This document shows, in pieces, positions 1 to 7,830 of a stretch of DNA of 48,016 nucleotides. This DNA is from Janthinobacterium sp. (GTDB lineage Bacteria > Pseudomonadota > Gammaproteobacteria > Burkholderiales > Burkholderiaceae_D), in the NCBI RefSeq assembly GCF_009923995.1, contig NZ_RFSK01000048.1:1-48016 (forward strand), written 5' to 3'. A program made the position numbers and the translations under genes. The notes below the pieces were generated by a model. That model was not told the origin of the DNA, searched no databases, and saw only the letters and a program-made list of their open reading frames with translations. How positions within the stretch are numbered: the stretch's first letter is position 1; every line of letters begins with the position of its first letter.

Positions 1-18
1 ATTTTCCCCGGGGAAAAT
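1..18. repeat. perfect 18-bp palindrome at window edge
   Basis: Bases 1-18 form a perfect palindrome, ATTTTCCCC followed by GGGGAAAAT. An A/T-flanked GC core like this is typical of a bidirectional intrinsic terminator with a very short loop. It probably ends a gene lying to the left of the window. The upstream context is cut off, so the role is inferred. Confidence 0.45.
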
Positions 19-49
19 GCGGCACCGCACAAATATTTTCAGAAATTAC

Positions 50-78
50 TTCACAAATGTACTATTCATTGCTATAGT
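50..78 (+). promoter_or_regulatory. sigma70-type promoter of the DUF4148 gene
   Basis: A -35-like TTCACA (50-55) is separated by exactly 17 nt from a -10 TATAGT (73-78), which carries an extended-10 TG at 70-71. The surrounding 1-100 region is much more AT-rich than the genome. A start near 85 would give a leader of about 130 nt before the ATG at 217. Prediction from sequence only. Confidence 0.6.
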
Positions 79-216
79 TAATTCAAGTAAGCAGCTTCTC
101 ATCCAGAAATGCTTCACCGGCAGCACGGCGCCCACCCGCGCAACGCTGCCGGACCGACCGGTACGTGGCGAGCCGGCCCATCCACCCAGCCATCATGCAC
201 ATATTGGAGTCTTATC

Positions 217-534
217 ATGCAAGCCAAATCACTCATCGCAGCATTGTTTGCCATCACCACCGCCGCTTCGGCTTTCGCCCAGAGCGCCGCGCCTGCCAGC
301 ACCGGCCAGCAATTGACGCGCGAGCAAGCCACGGCCGAATACATCCGTGCCCGCGATGCCGGCGAAATCGCCACCAGCGTAGCCGACTATCCGAAAACGC
401 CGGCCACCGCCGCCAGCAATGTCACGCGCGAGCAAGTCATGGCCGAGTTCTACGCCGCCCGCAAGGCCGGCCAGATCCCGCAGACGGAAGCCGATTTTGA
501 CGTGGCGCAAACGACCAAGCACGTCGTCAAATAA
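217..534 (+). CDS. small secreted DUF4148 domain protein
   Basis: A protein of 105 aa. Residues 1-22 form a signal peptide ending in a SAFAQ-type cleavage site, so it should be exported to the periplasm. The mature part consists of two copies of the same motif: LTREQATAEYIRARDAGEI, then VTREQVMAEFYAARKAGQI about 38 residues later. This R-E-Q ... A-E ... A-R-x-A-G-x-I pattern is characteristic of the DUF4148 family, which is abundant and multi-copy in Burkholderiales and has no established function. The ATG at 217 is preceded by GGAG at 207-210 and is the start that yields a signal peptide; upstream in-frame starts do not. It is probably monocistronic, served by the promoter at 50-78. Confidence 0.88.
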   Translation: MQAKSLIAALFAITTAASAFAQSAAPASTGQQLTREQATAEYIRARDAGEIATSVADYPKTPATAASNVTREQVMAEFYAARKAGQIPQTEADFDVAQTTKHVVK

Positions 535-552
535 GAAACCAGTCAGCCGGTT

Positions 553-572
553 TCAGTCAGTCAGTCAGTCAG
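553..572. repeat. TCAG tetranucleotide tandem repeat (x5)
   Basis: Five perfect tandem copies of TCAG lie in the 148-nt gap between the DUF4148 gene and the efflux outer-membrane gene, 110 nt before the latter's ATG. Tetranucleotide tracts are prone to slipped-strand mispairing. Because it is outside any reading frame, a length change could only alter spacing or expression. Five units is short, so activity is uncertain. Confidence 0.8.
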
Positions 573-682
573 TAACACACCTCAGTTGCGGCGCAGCATT
601 CGGGTCTACCCCGACCGGGCCACTCCCGGCGCTCACCGCGGCGAGCTGTCAGCAACACCCCCAACACTATCGGAGTCCCTGC

Positions 683-2095
683 ATGTCCCTGCACCGCCGC
701 CTGCTTGCCGCCAGCCTGATCCTTGCCTTGAGCGCTTGCGCCGACATGGGCCATATCGCGCCGCAGTCGGCCATGCTCGACGCCAACAAGCTGCAGGCGA
801 GCAAGGCCATGGATGCCGCCGCCAGCGCCGCCATCCAATGGCCGCGCACGCAATGGTGGCAAGACTTGCACGACCCCCAATTGAACCGTTTGATGGAGCA
901 GGCGCTGGCCGACAGCCCCACCCTGCGCGGCGCCCAGGCGCGCGTGCGCCAGGCCGAGGCGCTGGCCGGCGCGGCGGAAGACAAGACCCGTCCGCAGGCC
1001 GACGCGTCCGTCTCCATCAACCGCGAACTGTATTCGCTGCACGGCAGCACGCCGGCGCCGCTGGCGGGCAACTATGCGTGGCGCAACCAGGCCACCGTCA
1101 CGGCTTCGTATGACCTGGACCTGTGGGGCCGCAACCGCGCCGCCCTGTCCGCCGCGCTGGGTGACGTGCAGATGGCCTCGGCCGAATCGCAGATGGCCCG
1201 CCTGGCCCTGGAAACGGCGCTGGTGCGCACCTACATCCAGCTGTCGTATGAATTCGCGCTGCAGGACGTGATCGAGCGCAGCCTGGCGCAGCGCGCCCGC
1301 ATCCTCGACATCACGCGCCAGCGCAAGGCGGCCGGCATCGGCACCGATGTCGACGTGGCGCAGATCGAAACCACCCTGCCGGCCGGACGGCGCCAGCTGG
1401 AGCAGTCGGCCGAATCGCTGGCCCTGCTGCGCAACCAGCTGGCGGCCCTGGCGGGCAAGGGTCCGGGCGCCGGCGCGGCGCTCACGCGCCCCGTGCTGCG
1501 CCTGGACCAGCCGCTGGCCATTCCTGCCGCCCTGCCGGCCGACCTGATCGGCCGCCGTCCCGACATCGCCGCCCAGCGCTGGCGCGTGGAAGCGGCGGCG
1601 CAGCGCATCGACGCCGCCAAGGCCGAGTTCTACCCGAACGTCAACCTGGTGGCCTTCGCCGGCTTCCAGGCCTTCGGCTTCAGCCATTTCCTCGACGCCA
1701 ACTCGGAAATCCGCGGCGCCTCGCCCGCGCTGAGCCTGCCCATCTTTGCCGGCGCCCGCCTGCGCGCCCAGCTGGGCAGCCAGACGGCGCTCTACGACGG
1801 TGCCGTGGAGCAATACAACGCCACCGTCATCAACGCCATGTCGGACGTGGCCAATGCCGTCACCAAAGCGCAGTCGCTGGAAAAGCAGCACCTGCTGACC
1901 GTGCAGGCGCTGGCCACGGCGCAGCGCGCGCGCGACCTGGCGGAAAAGGCCTACAAGGCGGGCATGAGCGACGCCATCAATATGCTCAACACGCAAGTGG
2001 CGCTGCTGGCGGAAGAACAGCAGCAGGCGCAAAATGGGGCACGCGAACTGGATCTCTACGTTTCCTTGATGAATGCACTGGGAGGCGGCATCTAG
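683..2095 (+). CDS. NodT/OprM-family outer-membrane efflux lipoprotein
   Basis: A 470-aa TolC-type outer-membrane factor. It starts with a lipoprotein signal peptide ending in the lipobox LSAC (lipidated Cys19). It shows the family's paired coiled-coil repeats (QARVRQAEALAGAAEDKTRPQ, and later AYKAGMSDAINMLNTQVALL) and the diagnostic LIGRRPDIAAQRWRVEAA and FYPNVNL segments. It forms the trimeric exit duct that completes a tripartite pump. The ATG at 683 follows GGAG at 672-675 and gives the signal peptide; the longer open frame to its left does not. It lies 64 nt upstream of the MarR gene and on the same strand as the FUSC pump and HlyD adaptor, so it is probably the dedicated duct of this exporter. 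Length and motifs are normal. Confidence 0.93.
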   Translation: MSLHRRLLAASLILALSACADMGHIAPQSAMLDANKLQASKAMDAAASAAIQWPRTQWWQDLHDPQLNRLMEQALADSPTLRGAQARVRQAEALAGAAEDKTRPQADASVSINRELYSLHGSTPAPLAGNYAWRNQATVTASYDLDLWGRNRAALSAALGDVQMASAESQMARLALETALVRTYIQLSYEFALQDVIERSLAQRARILDITRQRKAAGIGTDVDVAQIETTLPAGRRQLEQSAESLALLRNQLAALAGKGPGAGAALTRPVLRLDQPLAIPAALPADLIGRRPDIAAQRWRVEAAAQRIDAAKAEFYPNVNLVAFAGFQAFGFSHFLDANSEIRGASPALSLPIFAGARLRAQLGSQTALYDGAVEQYNATVINAMSDVANAVTKAQSLEKQHLLTVQALATAQRARDLAEKAYKAGMSDAINMLNTQVALLAEEQQQAQNGARELDLYVSLMNALGGGI

Positions 2096-2159
2096 ACTCG
2101 CGTTGCCATAGCTCAACAAGATACAATCGGAGCTTTATTGACACATGAAGGAATATGAC

Positions 2160-2666
2160 ATGACCGCTTTTGACGCCACCTCCAAGCGGCTGCAAAACAT
2201 CCGCACGCGCATGCCAGGCTTCCCCATGGAACTGATGCGCCTGCTGCGCATGACGTACCACATTCAAAAAGGCATGAAGGACCTGACCAATGCCGCGCTG
2301 AAGAAGCATGACCTGGTCGATGCCAGCTACATGGTGCTGGCCGTGCTGTACGGCACGGACGATGAAACCTCGAACGCCTGCACCCTGGGCATGGCTTGCC
2401 ATGAAAAGCCGGCCAACCTGACGCGCGTGTGCAACGACCTGGAAACGCGTGGCCTGATCCACCGCGGCACCCGCCCCGGCGACCGCCGCTCGGTGATGAT
2501 CTCGCTGACGGACAAGGGCCGCGCGCTGATCGAAACGGCGCTGCCCGACGTGTACCAGGAAACCTCGGCCCTGTACGAAGGCTTCACGCCGGAAGAACTG
2601 CAAGTGCTCGACAAGCTGTACGTGCGCCAGTTGCGCAACCTCAACAATCTCAACAACCAGAACTGA
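2160..2666 (+). CDS. MarR-family transcriptional regulator
   Basis: A 168-aa winged-helix regulator. Residues about 40-140 hold the MarR fold: a helical dimerisation part, a recognition-helix region (HEKPANLTRVCNDLETRGLIHR) and the wing with the signature PGDRRSVMISLTDKG. The start at 2160 is preferred because AAGGA sits 7 nt upstream; an in-frame ATG at 2145 would add five residues with poorer spacing. It is embedded between the outer-membrane duct and the pump, with only 10 nt to the FUSC gene. By analogy with MarR regulators beside drug/aromatic-acid exporters it probably represses this operon until a phenolic or organic-acid ligand binds. The ligand is not predictable from sequence. Confidence 0.92.
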   Translation: MTAFDATSKRLQNIRTRMPGFPMELMRLLRMTYHIQKGMKDLTNAALKKHDLVDASYMVLAVLYGTDDETSNACTLGMACHEKPANLTRVCNDLETRGLIHRGTRPGDRRSVMISLTDKGRALIETALPDVYQETSALYEGFTPEELQVLDKLYVRQLRNLNNLNNQN

Positions 2667-2676
2667 TAGCCTATCG

Positions 2677-4821
2677 ATGACGCCAGCCACAGCAACAAAA
2701 TCACTCCCCGGCCCCCTGACACGGGCGGCCCGCTGGCTGGCGCTGGCGCTGCAGGACTGGCGCACGACGGAAGGCGAACGCTGGATCTACGTCGGCAAGA
2801 ACCTCATCGCCGCCTTCTGCGCGCTGTGGCTGGCCTACCGCCTGGGCCTCGATTCCCCCAGCACGGCCATGACCACCACCATCATCCTGGCCCTGCCCAG
2901 CAGCGGCATGGTGCTGGAAAAAAGCTTTTACCGCCTGTGCGGCACCCTGCTGGGCTGCCTGGCCGCGCTGACCCTGATCGGCCTGTTCCCGCAACAGCCC
3001 GTGCTGCTGTTCGCCGGCCTGTCCCTGTGGGTGGGCCTGTGCACGAGCGGCTCGGCCCTGCACCGCAACGCCCAGTCGTATGTGTACGTGCTGGCCGGCT
3101 ACACGGCCTGCATGATCGTGCTGCCCGCCATCGAGCAGCCGACGCAGGTATTCGCGCTGGCCGTCACGCGGGTGGCCGAGGTGGGCCTGGGCATCATCTG
3201 CTCGGCCGCCGTCTCCAGCGTGCTGCTGCCGCGCCACCAGGGCACGCAGGTGATGCGCACGGTGCAGGCCCGCTACGGCAAGTTCCTCGCCTTCTGCCAG
3301 GACGTGCTGCAGCAAAAGCTCACGCCGGCCCAGGTGGAGCTGACGCATTTGCAGTTCGCCGCCGACGTGGCGGCGCTGGAGCTGGGCCGCTCGGCGGCCC
3401 TGTTCGAAGTGACCAGCAAAGTGGGCCACGTGCGCGCGCAAAACCGCAAGCTGCACGCCTTCAACGCCACCTTCATGACGGCGCTGACCACCTTCTACAC
3501 CTTCCACCGCCTGTTCGACCGCCTGCAGCGCGACGGCGAAACCCAGGTCATGCAGGCGTGCGCGCCCCTGTACGCCATCGTCGCCGAAGCGCTGCAGACG
3601 ACGCCGTCGCAGGACTCGCTCGACACCATGCAGCTGCACCTGCAGACGGCGCTGGCCCAGGCCCGCGCGCAGATCGACGGCGCGCCCGTCGCGCATGCGC
3701 AGCGCATCGATTTCGACACCGTCTGCGAACTGCTGGAACGCTTTGCGCGCGACATGAGCCGCTTTCACGAAGTGTATTTCAGCCTGGCCCACGACACCCC
3801 GCTGGAGATCAGCACGCCGCAGGCCTACGCGCCGAAGACGCCGCCCGCGCTGGTCATCGCCAGCGGCGCGCGCGCCGGCATCAGCCTGGCCCTGCTGGCC
3901 CTGGGCGCCTACTTCCTCGCCTGGCCCTACGCCGGCACGGCGATGCTGATGGCGGCCGTGTTCTGCGCCCTGGCCTCATCCTCGCCGCGTCCCATCATGA
4001 TGATCCGCCAGGTGCTGACGGGCTTCTTGATCGCCATGCCGCTGTCGCTCGTGTGCGTGTACTTCGTGCTGCTGCACGGCGACGGCTTCCCCATGCTGGT
4101 GCTCAGCTTTGCACCCTTCCTGGCCGTCGGCCTGTACCTGATGACCAATCCCGCCAAGCTGGGCGTGGGCCTGGGCGTGTCGACCTTCATCACGCAGATG
4201 GCGCCGCTGAACGTCATGCGCGTCGACGGCGCCGGCTTTCTGAACACGGGCATGGCGCTGATCGTCGGCCTGATGCTGGCCGCCCTCGTGTTTGCCGTGC
4301 TGCTGCCCGAGCACACCATGGGCCACCGGGACCATGTGGGACCGGCCCTGTGGCGCGAAGCCCTGCACGCGTGCACGGCGCCCGTGCGCAGGGTCAAGCA
4401 CCGCTTCGACAACCGCGTGCGCGACCTGCTCAGCCAGCTCAACGCGGCGGCAGGACCGGCGCCGGGCGTCGCCACGCGCGCCGTCGTGCGCCAGGCATTG
4501 AATCTGCTGGAAATCGGCCACTCGGTGATCGAACTGCGCGAACTGATCGCCAGCGCCCGCCCGGGCGCCACGCGCCACGCGCTGCAGCAGTGCGTGGACC
4601 ACATCGGCGCCTGGCTGCGCACGCGCGCCGACGCGCAGCTGCAGGCGGCGCTGGCGGCCACCCTGCAGGCGGGCGCCGTGGTGCGCGCCGCGCAAGGCGA
4701 GGCGGATGCGACAGCCGAACGCAGCGCGCGCCTGCAGACGGCGCTCGCCGACCTGCATTCGATCTACACTTCATTACTCGACCAAATGGCGCCTGGCGCC
4801 GGAGACCACCATGCCGCGTGA
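2677..4821 (+). CDS. FUSC/AaeB-family efflux transporter
   Basis: A 714-aa inner-membrane protein of the fusaric-acid-resistance/AaeB (FUSC, PF04632-type) family. It has the expected duplicated layout: a block of about five membrane helices at residues 30-190, a soluble helical segment at about 200-385, a second membrane block at about 385-545 and a C-terminal cytoplasmic helical tail. Family members export aromatic or organic acids, such as p-hydroxybenzoate with AaeAB and fusaric acid with FusBCDE. The gene follows MarR by 10 nt and its 3' end overlaps the start of the DUF1656 gene by 11 nt, indicating one translationally linked operon. The Shine-Dalgarno ahead of the ATG is weak, which fits coupling. 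The substrate is unknown. Confidence 0.92.
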   Translation: MTPATATKSLPGPLTRAARWLALALQDWRTTEGERWIYVGKNLIAAFCALWLAYRLGLDSPSTAMTTTIILALPSSGMVLEKSFYRLCGTLLGCLAALTLIGLFPQQPVLLFAGLSLWVGLCTSGSALHRNAQSYVYVLAGYTACMIVLPAIEQPTQVFALAVTRVAEVGLGIICSAAVSSVLLPRHQGTQVMRTVQARYGKFLAFCQDVLQQKLTPAQVELTHLQFAADVAALELGRSAALFEVTSKVGHVRAQNRKLHAFNATFMTALTTFYTFHRLFDRLQRDGETQVMQACAPLYAIVAEALQTTPSQDSLDTMQLHLQTALAQARAQIDGAPVAHAQRIDFDTVCELLERFARDMSRFHEVYFSLAHDTPLEISTPQAYAPKTPPALVIASGARAGISLALLALGAYFLAWPYAGTAMLMAAVFCALASSSPRPIMMIRQVLTGFLIAMPLSLVCVYFVLLHGDGFPMLVLSFAPFLAVGLYLMTNPAKLGVGLGVSTFITQMAPLNVMRVDGAGFLNTGMALIVGLMLAALVFAVLLPEHTMGHRDHVGPALWREALHACTAPVRRVKHRFDNRVRDLLSQLNAAAGPAPGVATRAVVRQALNLLEIGHSVIELRELIASARPGATRHALQQCVDHIGAWLRTRADAQLQAALAATLQAGAVVRAAQGEADATAERSARLQTALADLHSIYTSLLDQMAPGAGDHHAA

Positions 4822-5011
4822 ATTCGCCCTGTTCGGAATCCTGATTCCTACCCTGCTGCCCCTGTTCATCCTCAGCATCGGCCTGCAAACCCTGCTCGAC
4901 CGCGTGCTGGGCTGGCTGGGCGTGTACCGCATGGTGTGGCACCCGTCGCTGGCGCGGCTGTGCATCTTCATCGCCGTCTTCGGCGCGCTGGCCCTGTCGC
5001 TGTACAAATAA
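4811..5011 (+). CDS. DUF1656 / AaeX-like small membrane protein
   Basis: A 66-aa protein with two hydrophobic segments (about residues 6-25 and 46-64), opening with the family-typical MPREFALFGI. DUF1656 proteins such as E. coli AaeX are found almost only between FUSC pumps and their HlyD adaptors. Their exact role is not established; they are thought to be accessory subunits. The start overlaps the end of the pump gene, with GGAG at 4801-4804 as ribosome binding site. The adaptor gene begins 40 nt downstream. Small size and operon position make the call firm. Confidence 0.88.
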   Translation: MPREFALFGILIPTLLPLFILSIGLQTLLDRVLGWLGVYRMVWHPSLARLCIFIAVFGALALSLYK

Positions 5012-5051
5012 TTAAAAAAACTGTTCAACCAATTTGAGAAGGGGTACCGCC

Positions 5052-5951
5052 ATGGTAACCAAACTGACCCGCTATGCCATCACCCTGCTGCTCCTGGTGG
5101 CGGCCCTGTGGATAGGCAAGACCGTCTGGGACCGCTACATGGAGTCGCCATGGACGCGCGACGGCCGCATCAAGGCCGACATCGTCAACATCAGCGCCGA
5201 CGTGGCGGGCACCGTCACGGACGTGCTGGTGCGCGACAACCAGGTGGTGCAGAAAGGCGACGTGCTGTTCGTCGTCGACAGGGAGCGCTATGTCAGCGCG
5301 CTGGCCCAGGCCGACGCCGTGCTGGCCGCGCAAAGGACGGAGCAGGGCCGCCGCGGCAAGGAAGCGCAGCGCCGCGCGGGACTCGACGCCAGCATCATCT
5401 CCACGGAAAGCCGCGAAAGCGCGGCCTTTGCCGCCACCTCGGCCACCTCGCAAGTGCAGGCCGCCGTGGCCGCCCGCGCCCTGGCGCAATTGAACCTGGA
5501 GCGCACCACCGTGCGCGCGCCCGTCAGCGGCTACGTGACCAACCTGAACGTGCACAAGGGCGATTTCGCCGCCGTCGGGGCGGCCAAGCTGGCCGTCATC
5601 GACAGCGCCTCGTACTACGTCGTCGGCTACTTCGAGGAGACCAAGCTGGGCATGCTGGCGCAGGATGACAAGGCGGAAATGAATCTGATGAGCGGCGGCA
5701 CCCTGCACGGCCACATCGAGAGCATCGCGCGCGGCATCACCGACCGCGACGCCGCTACGGGCCGCGAACTGCTGGCGGACGTCAACCCCACCTTCAACTG
5801 GGTGCGCCTGGCGCAGCGCGTGCCCGTGCGCATCCATATCGACGAGCAGCCGAAGGGGCAGCTGCTGGTGGCAGGCACCACCTGCACCGTGGTGATCACG
5901 CCCCATTCGGCGCCAGCCGGCCCCGCGCCAGCCGCACCGCACAAGGCCTAA
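5052..5951 (+). CDS. HlyD/AaeA-family periplasmic adaptor
   Basis: A 299-aa membrane-fusion protein. It has one N-terminal membrane anchor (residues 6-23), then the biotinyl-lipoyl-like half motif (IVNISADVAGTVTDVLVRDN), a short coiled coil (about 85-150), the second half motif (RTTVRAPVSGYVTNLNVHKG) and a beta-barrel domain. It bridges the FUSC pump and the outer-membrane duct. The ATG at 5052 has AAGGGG 7 nt upstream; the TTG-initiated extension at 5034 is unlikely. It is the last gene of the efflux operon and its stop overlaps the convergent SDR gene by 4 nt, so no terminator separates them. Confidence 0.93.
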   Translation: MVTKLTRYAITLLLLVAALWIGKTVWDRYMESPWTRDGRIKADIVNISADVAGTVTDVLVRDNQVVQKGDVLFVVDRERYVSALAQADAVLAAQRTEQGRRGKEAQRRAGLDASIISTESRESAAFAATSATSQVQAAVAARALAQLNLERTTVRAPVSGYVTNLNVHKGDFAAVGAAKLAVIDSASYYVVGYFEETKLGMLAQDDKAEMNLMSGGTLHGHIESIARGITDRDAATGRELLADVNPTFNWVRLAQRVPVRIHIDEQPKGQLLVAGTTCTVVITPHSAPAGPAPAAPHKA

Positions 5952-6694
5952 CGGCCGCCGGCCACGTCGAGGATGCTGCCCGTCACATAGGTGGCGCCCG
6001 GCCCCAGCAGGTACAAAATGGCCTCGGCCACTTCTTCCGGCTGGCCGCCGCGCTGCATGGGCACGCCAGATTCCAGGCGCGCCACCCTGCCCGGCTCGCC
6101 GCCCGAGGCGTGGATATCCGTGTAGATGATGCCCGGCCGCACGCCGTTGACGCGGATGCCTTCGGCCGCCACTTCCTTCGCCAGGCCCACGGTGAGCGTA
6201 TCGACGGCGCCCTTCGACGCCGCATAATCGATGTACTCCCCCGCCGAACCGAGGCGCGCCGCCGCCGACGAGACGTTCACGATGCGCCCGCCCTGACCGC
6301 CCGTCGCCGTCGACATACGCCGCACGGCCTGCTGGCAGCACAAGAAGTAACTGATCACGTTGGTGCGCAGCACGCGCTCCAGGCGCGGCACGGCAATGTC
6401 GACGAGCCGGCATTTCTGCTCCAGCACGCCCACATTGTTGACCAGCGCCGTCACCGTGCCCAGGCGGGCATCGGTCTCGGCGAACAGGCGCGCCACGTCT
6501 TGCGCGTCGCCGGCATCGGCCTGCACGGCGATGGCCTCGCCCCCTTCGGCGACGATGCGCGCGCGCAGCGCCCCGGCCGCCTGCGCATCGCGCACGTAGT
6601 TGATGCACACGGCATAGCCCTGGCGCGCCGCCAGCAAGGCCGTCGCCGCGCCGATGCCGCGGCTGCTGCCCGTAATCAGGATCACTTCCTTCAT
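5948..6694 (-). CDS. SDR-family oxidoreductase (YgfF/glucose-dehydrogenase-like)
   Basis: A 248-aa classical short-chain dehydrogenase/reductase. The cofactor motif TGSSRGIG is at 8-15, NNVG at 86-89, and the catalytic set is Ser143, Tyr157 and Lys161 (YAASK), with the usual C-terminal YVTGSILDVAGG. Arg12 after the TGSS and the absence of an acidic residue at the end of beta2 suggest NADP(H) preference, an inference. The substrate cannot be read from the sequence. It is convergent with the efflux operon, overlapping it by 4 nt, and is separated from the next minus-strand gene by a strong terminator at 6734-6762, so it is transcribed on its own. Confidence 0.9.
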   Translation of the reverse strand: MKEVILITGSSRGIGAATALLAARQGYAVCINYVRDAQAAGALRARIVAEGGEAIAVQADAGDAQDVARLFAETDARLGTVTALVNNVGVLEQKCRLVDIAVPRLERVLRTNVISYFLCCQQAVRRMSTATGGQGGRIVNVSSAAARLGSAGEYIDYAASKGAVDTLTVGLAKEVAAEGIRVNGVRPGIIYTDIHASGGEPGRVARLESGVPMQRGGQPEEVAEAILYLLGPGATYVTGSILDVAGGR

Positions 6695-6733
6695 TGCCCC
6701 TCCCCGGTGGTTGTGGCCTCATCATACGCGGAC

Positions 6734-6762
6734 GAAAAAAAACCCGCGCATGGCGGGTTTTT
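6734..6762 (-). terminator. intrinsic terminator after dsbA operon
   Basis: Stem AAAACCCGC (6739-6747) and GCGGGTTTT (6753-6761) with a 5-nt loop. An A-run at 6735-6742 becomes the U-tract on the minus strand. It lies 14 nt beyond the stop of the small membrane protein gene and before the SDR gene start. Confidence 0.85.
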
Positions 6763-6774
6763 CTGCAGTCGCCT

Positions 6775-6999
6775 TCAGTTCCTGAAGTGCGTCATGGCGT
6801 AGCCCAGATGCTGCCACCAGTGCGCGCGCGTCTGCACGCCGGCCAGGCATTTCGCGTCGACTTCGCCCTTGAACGCGGGGTCCGCGCACGCCTTGGTGAC
6901 CAGCGCATTGCGCTGGTTTTCCACGTTGACGACGGCGATCGCCAGCCACGCCACGAGGGCCAGGGCCAGCACGCACAGAGTCCAGGGCAGCTGCTTCAT
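6775..6999 (-). CDS. small single-pass membrane protein downstream of dsbA
   Basis: A 74-aa protein not recognised as a named family. Residues 5-25 form one hydrophobic segment (signal anchor). The short periplasmic part contains two cysteines (in ACADP and KCLAG) and ends in an aromatic/histidine-rich tail. Its GGAGA ribosome site lies directly after the dsbA stop codon, with only 12 nt between the genes, and a terminator follows, so it is the second gene of a dsbA operon. The two periplasmic cysteines invite the idea that it is a DsbA substrate or partner, but this is guesswork from position. Confidence 0.68.
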   Translation of the reverse strand: MKQLPWTLCVLALALVAWLAIAVVNVENQRNALVTKACADPAFKGEVDAKCLAGVQTRAHWWQHLGYAMTHFRN

Positions 7000-7011
7000 G
7001 AGAATCTCCGT

Positions 7012-7683
7012 TTACTTCTTCGCTGGCGCGGGAGCGCGCTCTTTCAGCACGCGCGCCACCAGTTCGTCCATCACGCGCAGGGTTGCCGCCTGGGTCTGCG
7101 GCTCGGACTGGCCAGGACGCGACAATTGCGCCGGCGAGGTGACGAAGCGGCCATCGATGACGATGGTCGGCGCGCTGTCGATCTTGCTGGCGGTGATCAG
7201 CTGCTCGTTGCGTTTCAGCTTGGTCTGCACGCCGAAGGAATTGAACATGTCCAGGTATTTCGCCTTGTCGATGCCGTTCTTCACCAGCAGGTCGAGGATG
7301 GCGTCGTCGCGGTTCAGGCGGTTGCGTTCGACGTGGATGGCGCGGAAGATCTTGTCATGGAACTGGTCCAGCTGGCCCATCGCCTCCAGGGTGACGTAGG
7401 CGTGCGCCTGCGGGTCCTTCGGGCCGGAGAAGGCCAGGTGGATGCGGCGGAAGGCGATCTTGTCGCCCTGCTTCTTGACCCAGTCGTGCATCAGCGGATC
7501 GAGCGCGTAGCAATGCGGGCAGGAATACATGAAGTATTCCACCACTTCCACCTTCTTGCCCGTGTCCGTGCGCACTGGCGTGGGGAGCGTGGTAAAGCCG
7601 GTATCGGCCGCCATGGCGCCGCCGGTGGCCGCCACCAGGGTGACGGCAGCAAGCAGGGGACGCAAGAAACGCAGAAAACGCAT
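7012..7683 (-). CDS. dsbA: periplasmic thiol:disulfide oxidoreductase DsbA
   Basis: A 223-aa protein. A signal peptide (residues 1-25, ending GAMAA) precedes a thioredoxin fold with the DsbA active site Cys55-Pro-His-Cys58 in FMYSCPHCYAL. The inserted helical domain (about 85-170) and the cis-proline loop (SAPTIVIDGR) follow. DsbA introduces disulfide bonds into exported proteins and is recycled by DsbB in the membrane; dsbB is not in the window. Length matches the family. The ATG start gives a clean signal peptide. It is followed after 12 nt by a small membrane protein gene in the same transcript. Confidence 0.95.
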   Translation of the reverse strand: MRFLRFLRPLLAAVTLVAATGGAMAADTGFTTLPTPVRTDTGKKVEVVEYFMYSCPHCYALDPLMHDWVKKQGDKIAFRRIHLAFSGPKDPQAHAYVTLEAMGQLDQFHDKIFRAIHVERNRLNRDDAILDLLVKNGIDKAKYLDMFNSFGVQTKLKRNEQLITASKIDSAPTIVIDGRFVTSPAQLSRPGQSEPQTQAATLRVMDELVARVLKERAPAPAKK

Positions 7684-7730
7684 AATAATCCTTCATCATA
7701 AAGTGGTCGTGAACGGGGCGAGATTACCAC

Positions 7731-7765
7731 TTTTTGCGCCGGACGATGAAGATCGGGCGCAAAAA
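7731..7765. other. 10-bp perfect inverted repeat
   Basis: TTTTTGCGCC (7731-7740) is perfectly repeated in inverse as GGCGCAAAAA (7756-7765) around a 15-nt loop, between the dsbA start and the end of the TonB-receptor-like gene. The outer end of the stem is A:T, so neither strand has a U-tract after the hairpin. It resembles an operator or degraded terminator more than a classic terminator. Confidence 0.6.
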
Positions 7766-7830
7766 AGGCGCGTTTACCGTCCCTGTCCGCGCCCGCTTAA
7801 GCCGCATTTAAGCCCCGCCGCGCCGGCGCC

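Noticed and set aside
2145..2160. Upstream ATG as MarR start
   Set aside because: The AAGGA with 7-nt spacing favours the ATG at 2160; the extra five residues are not typical.
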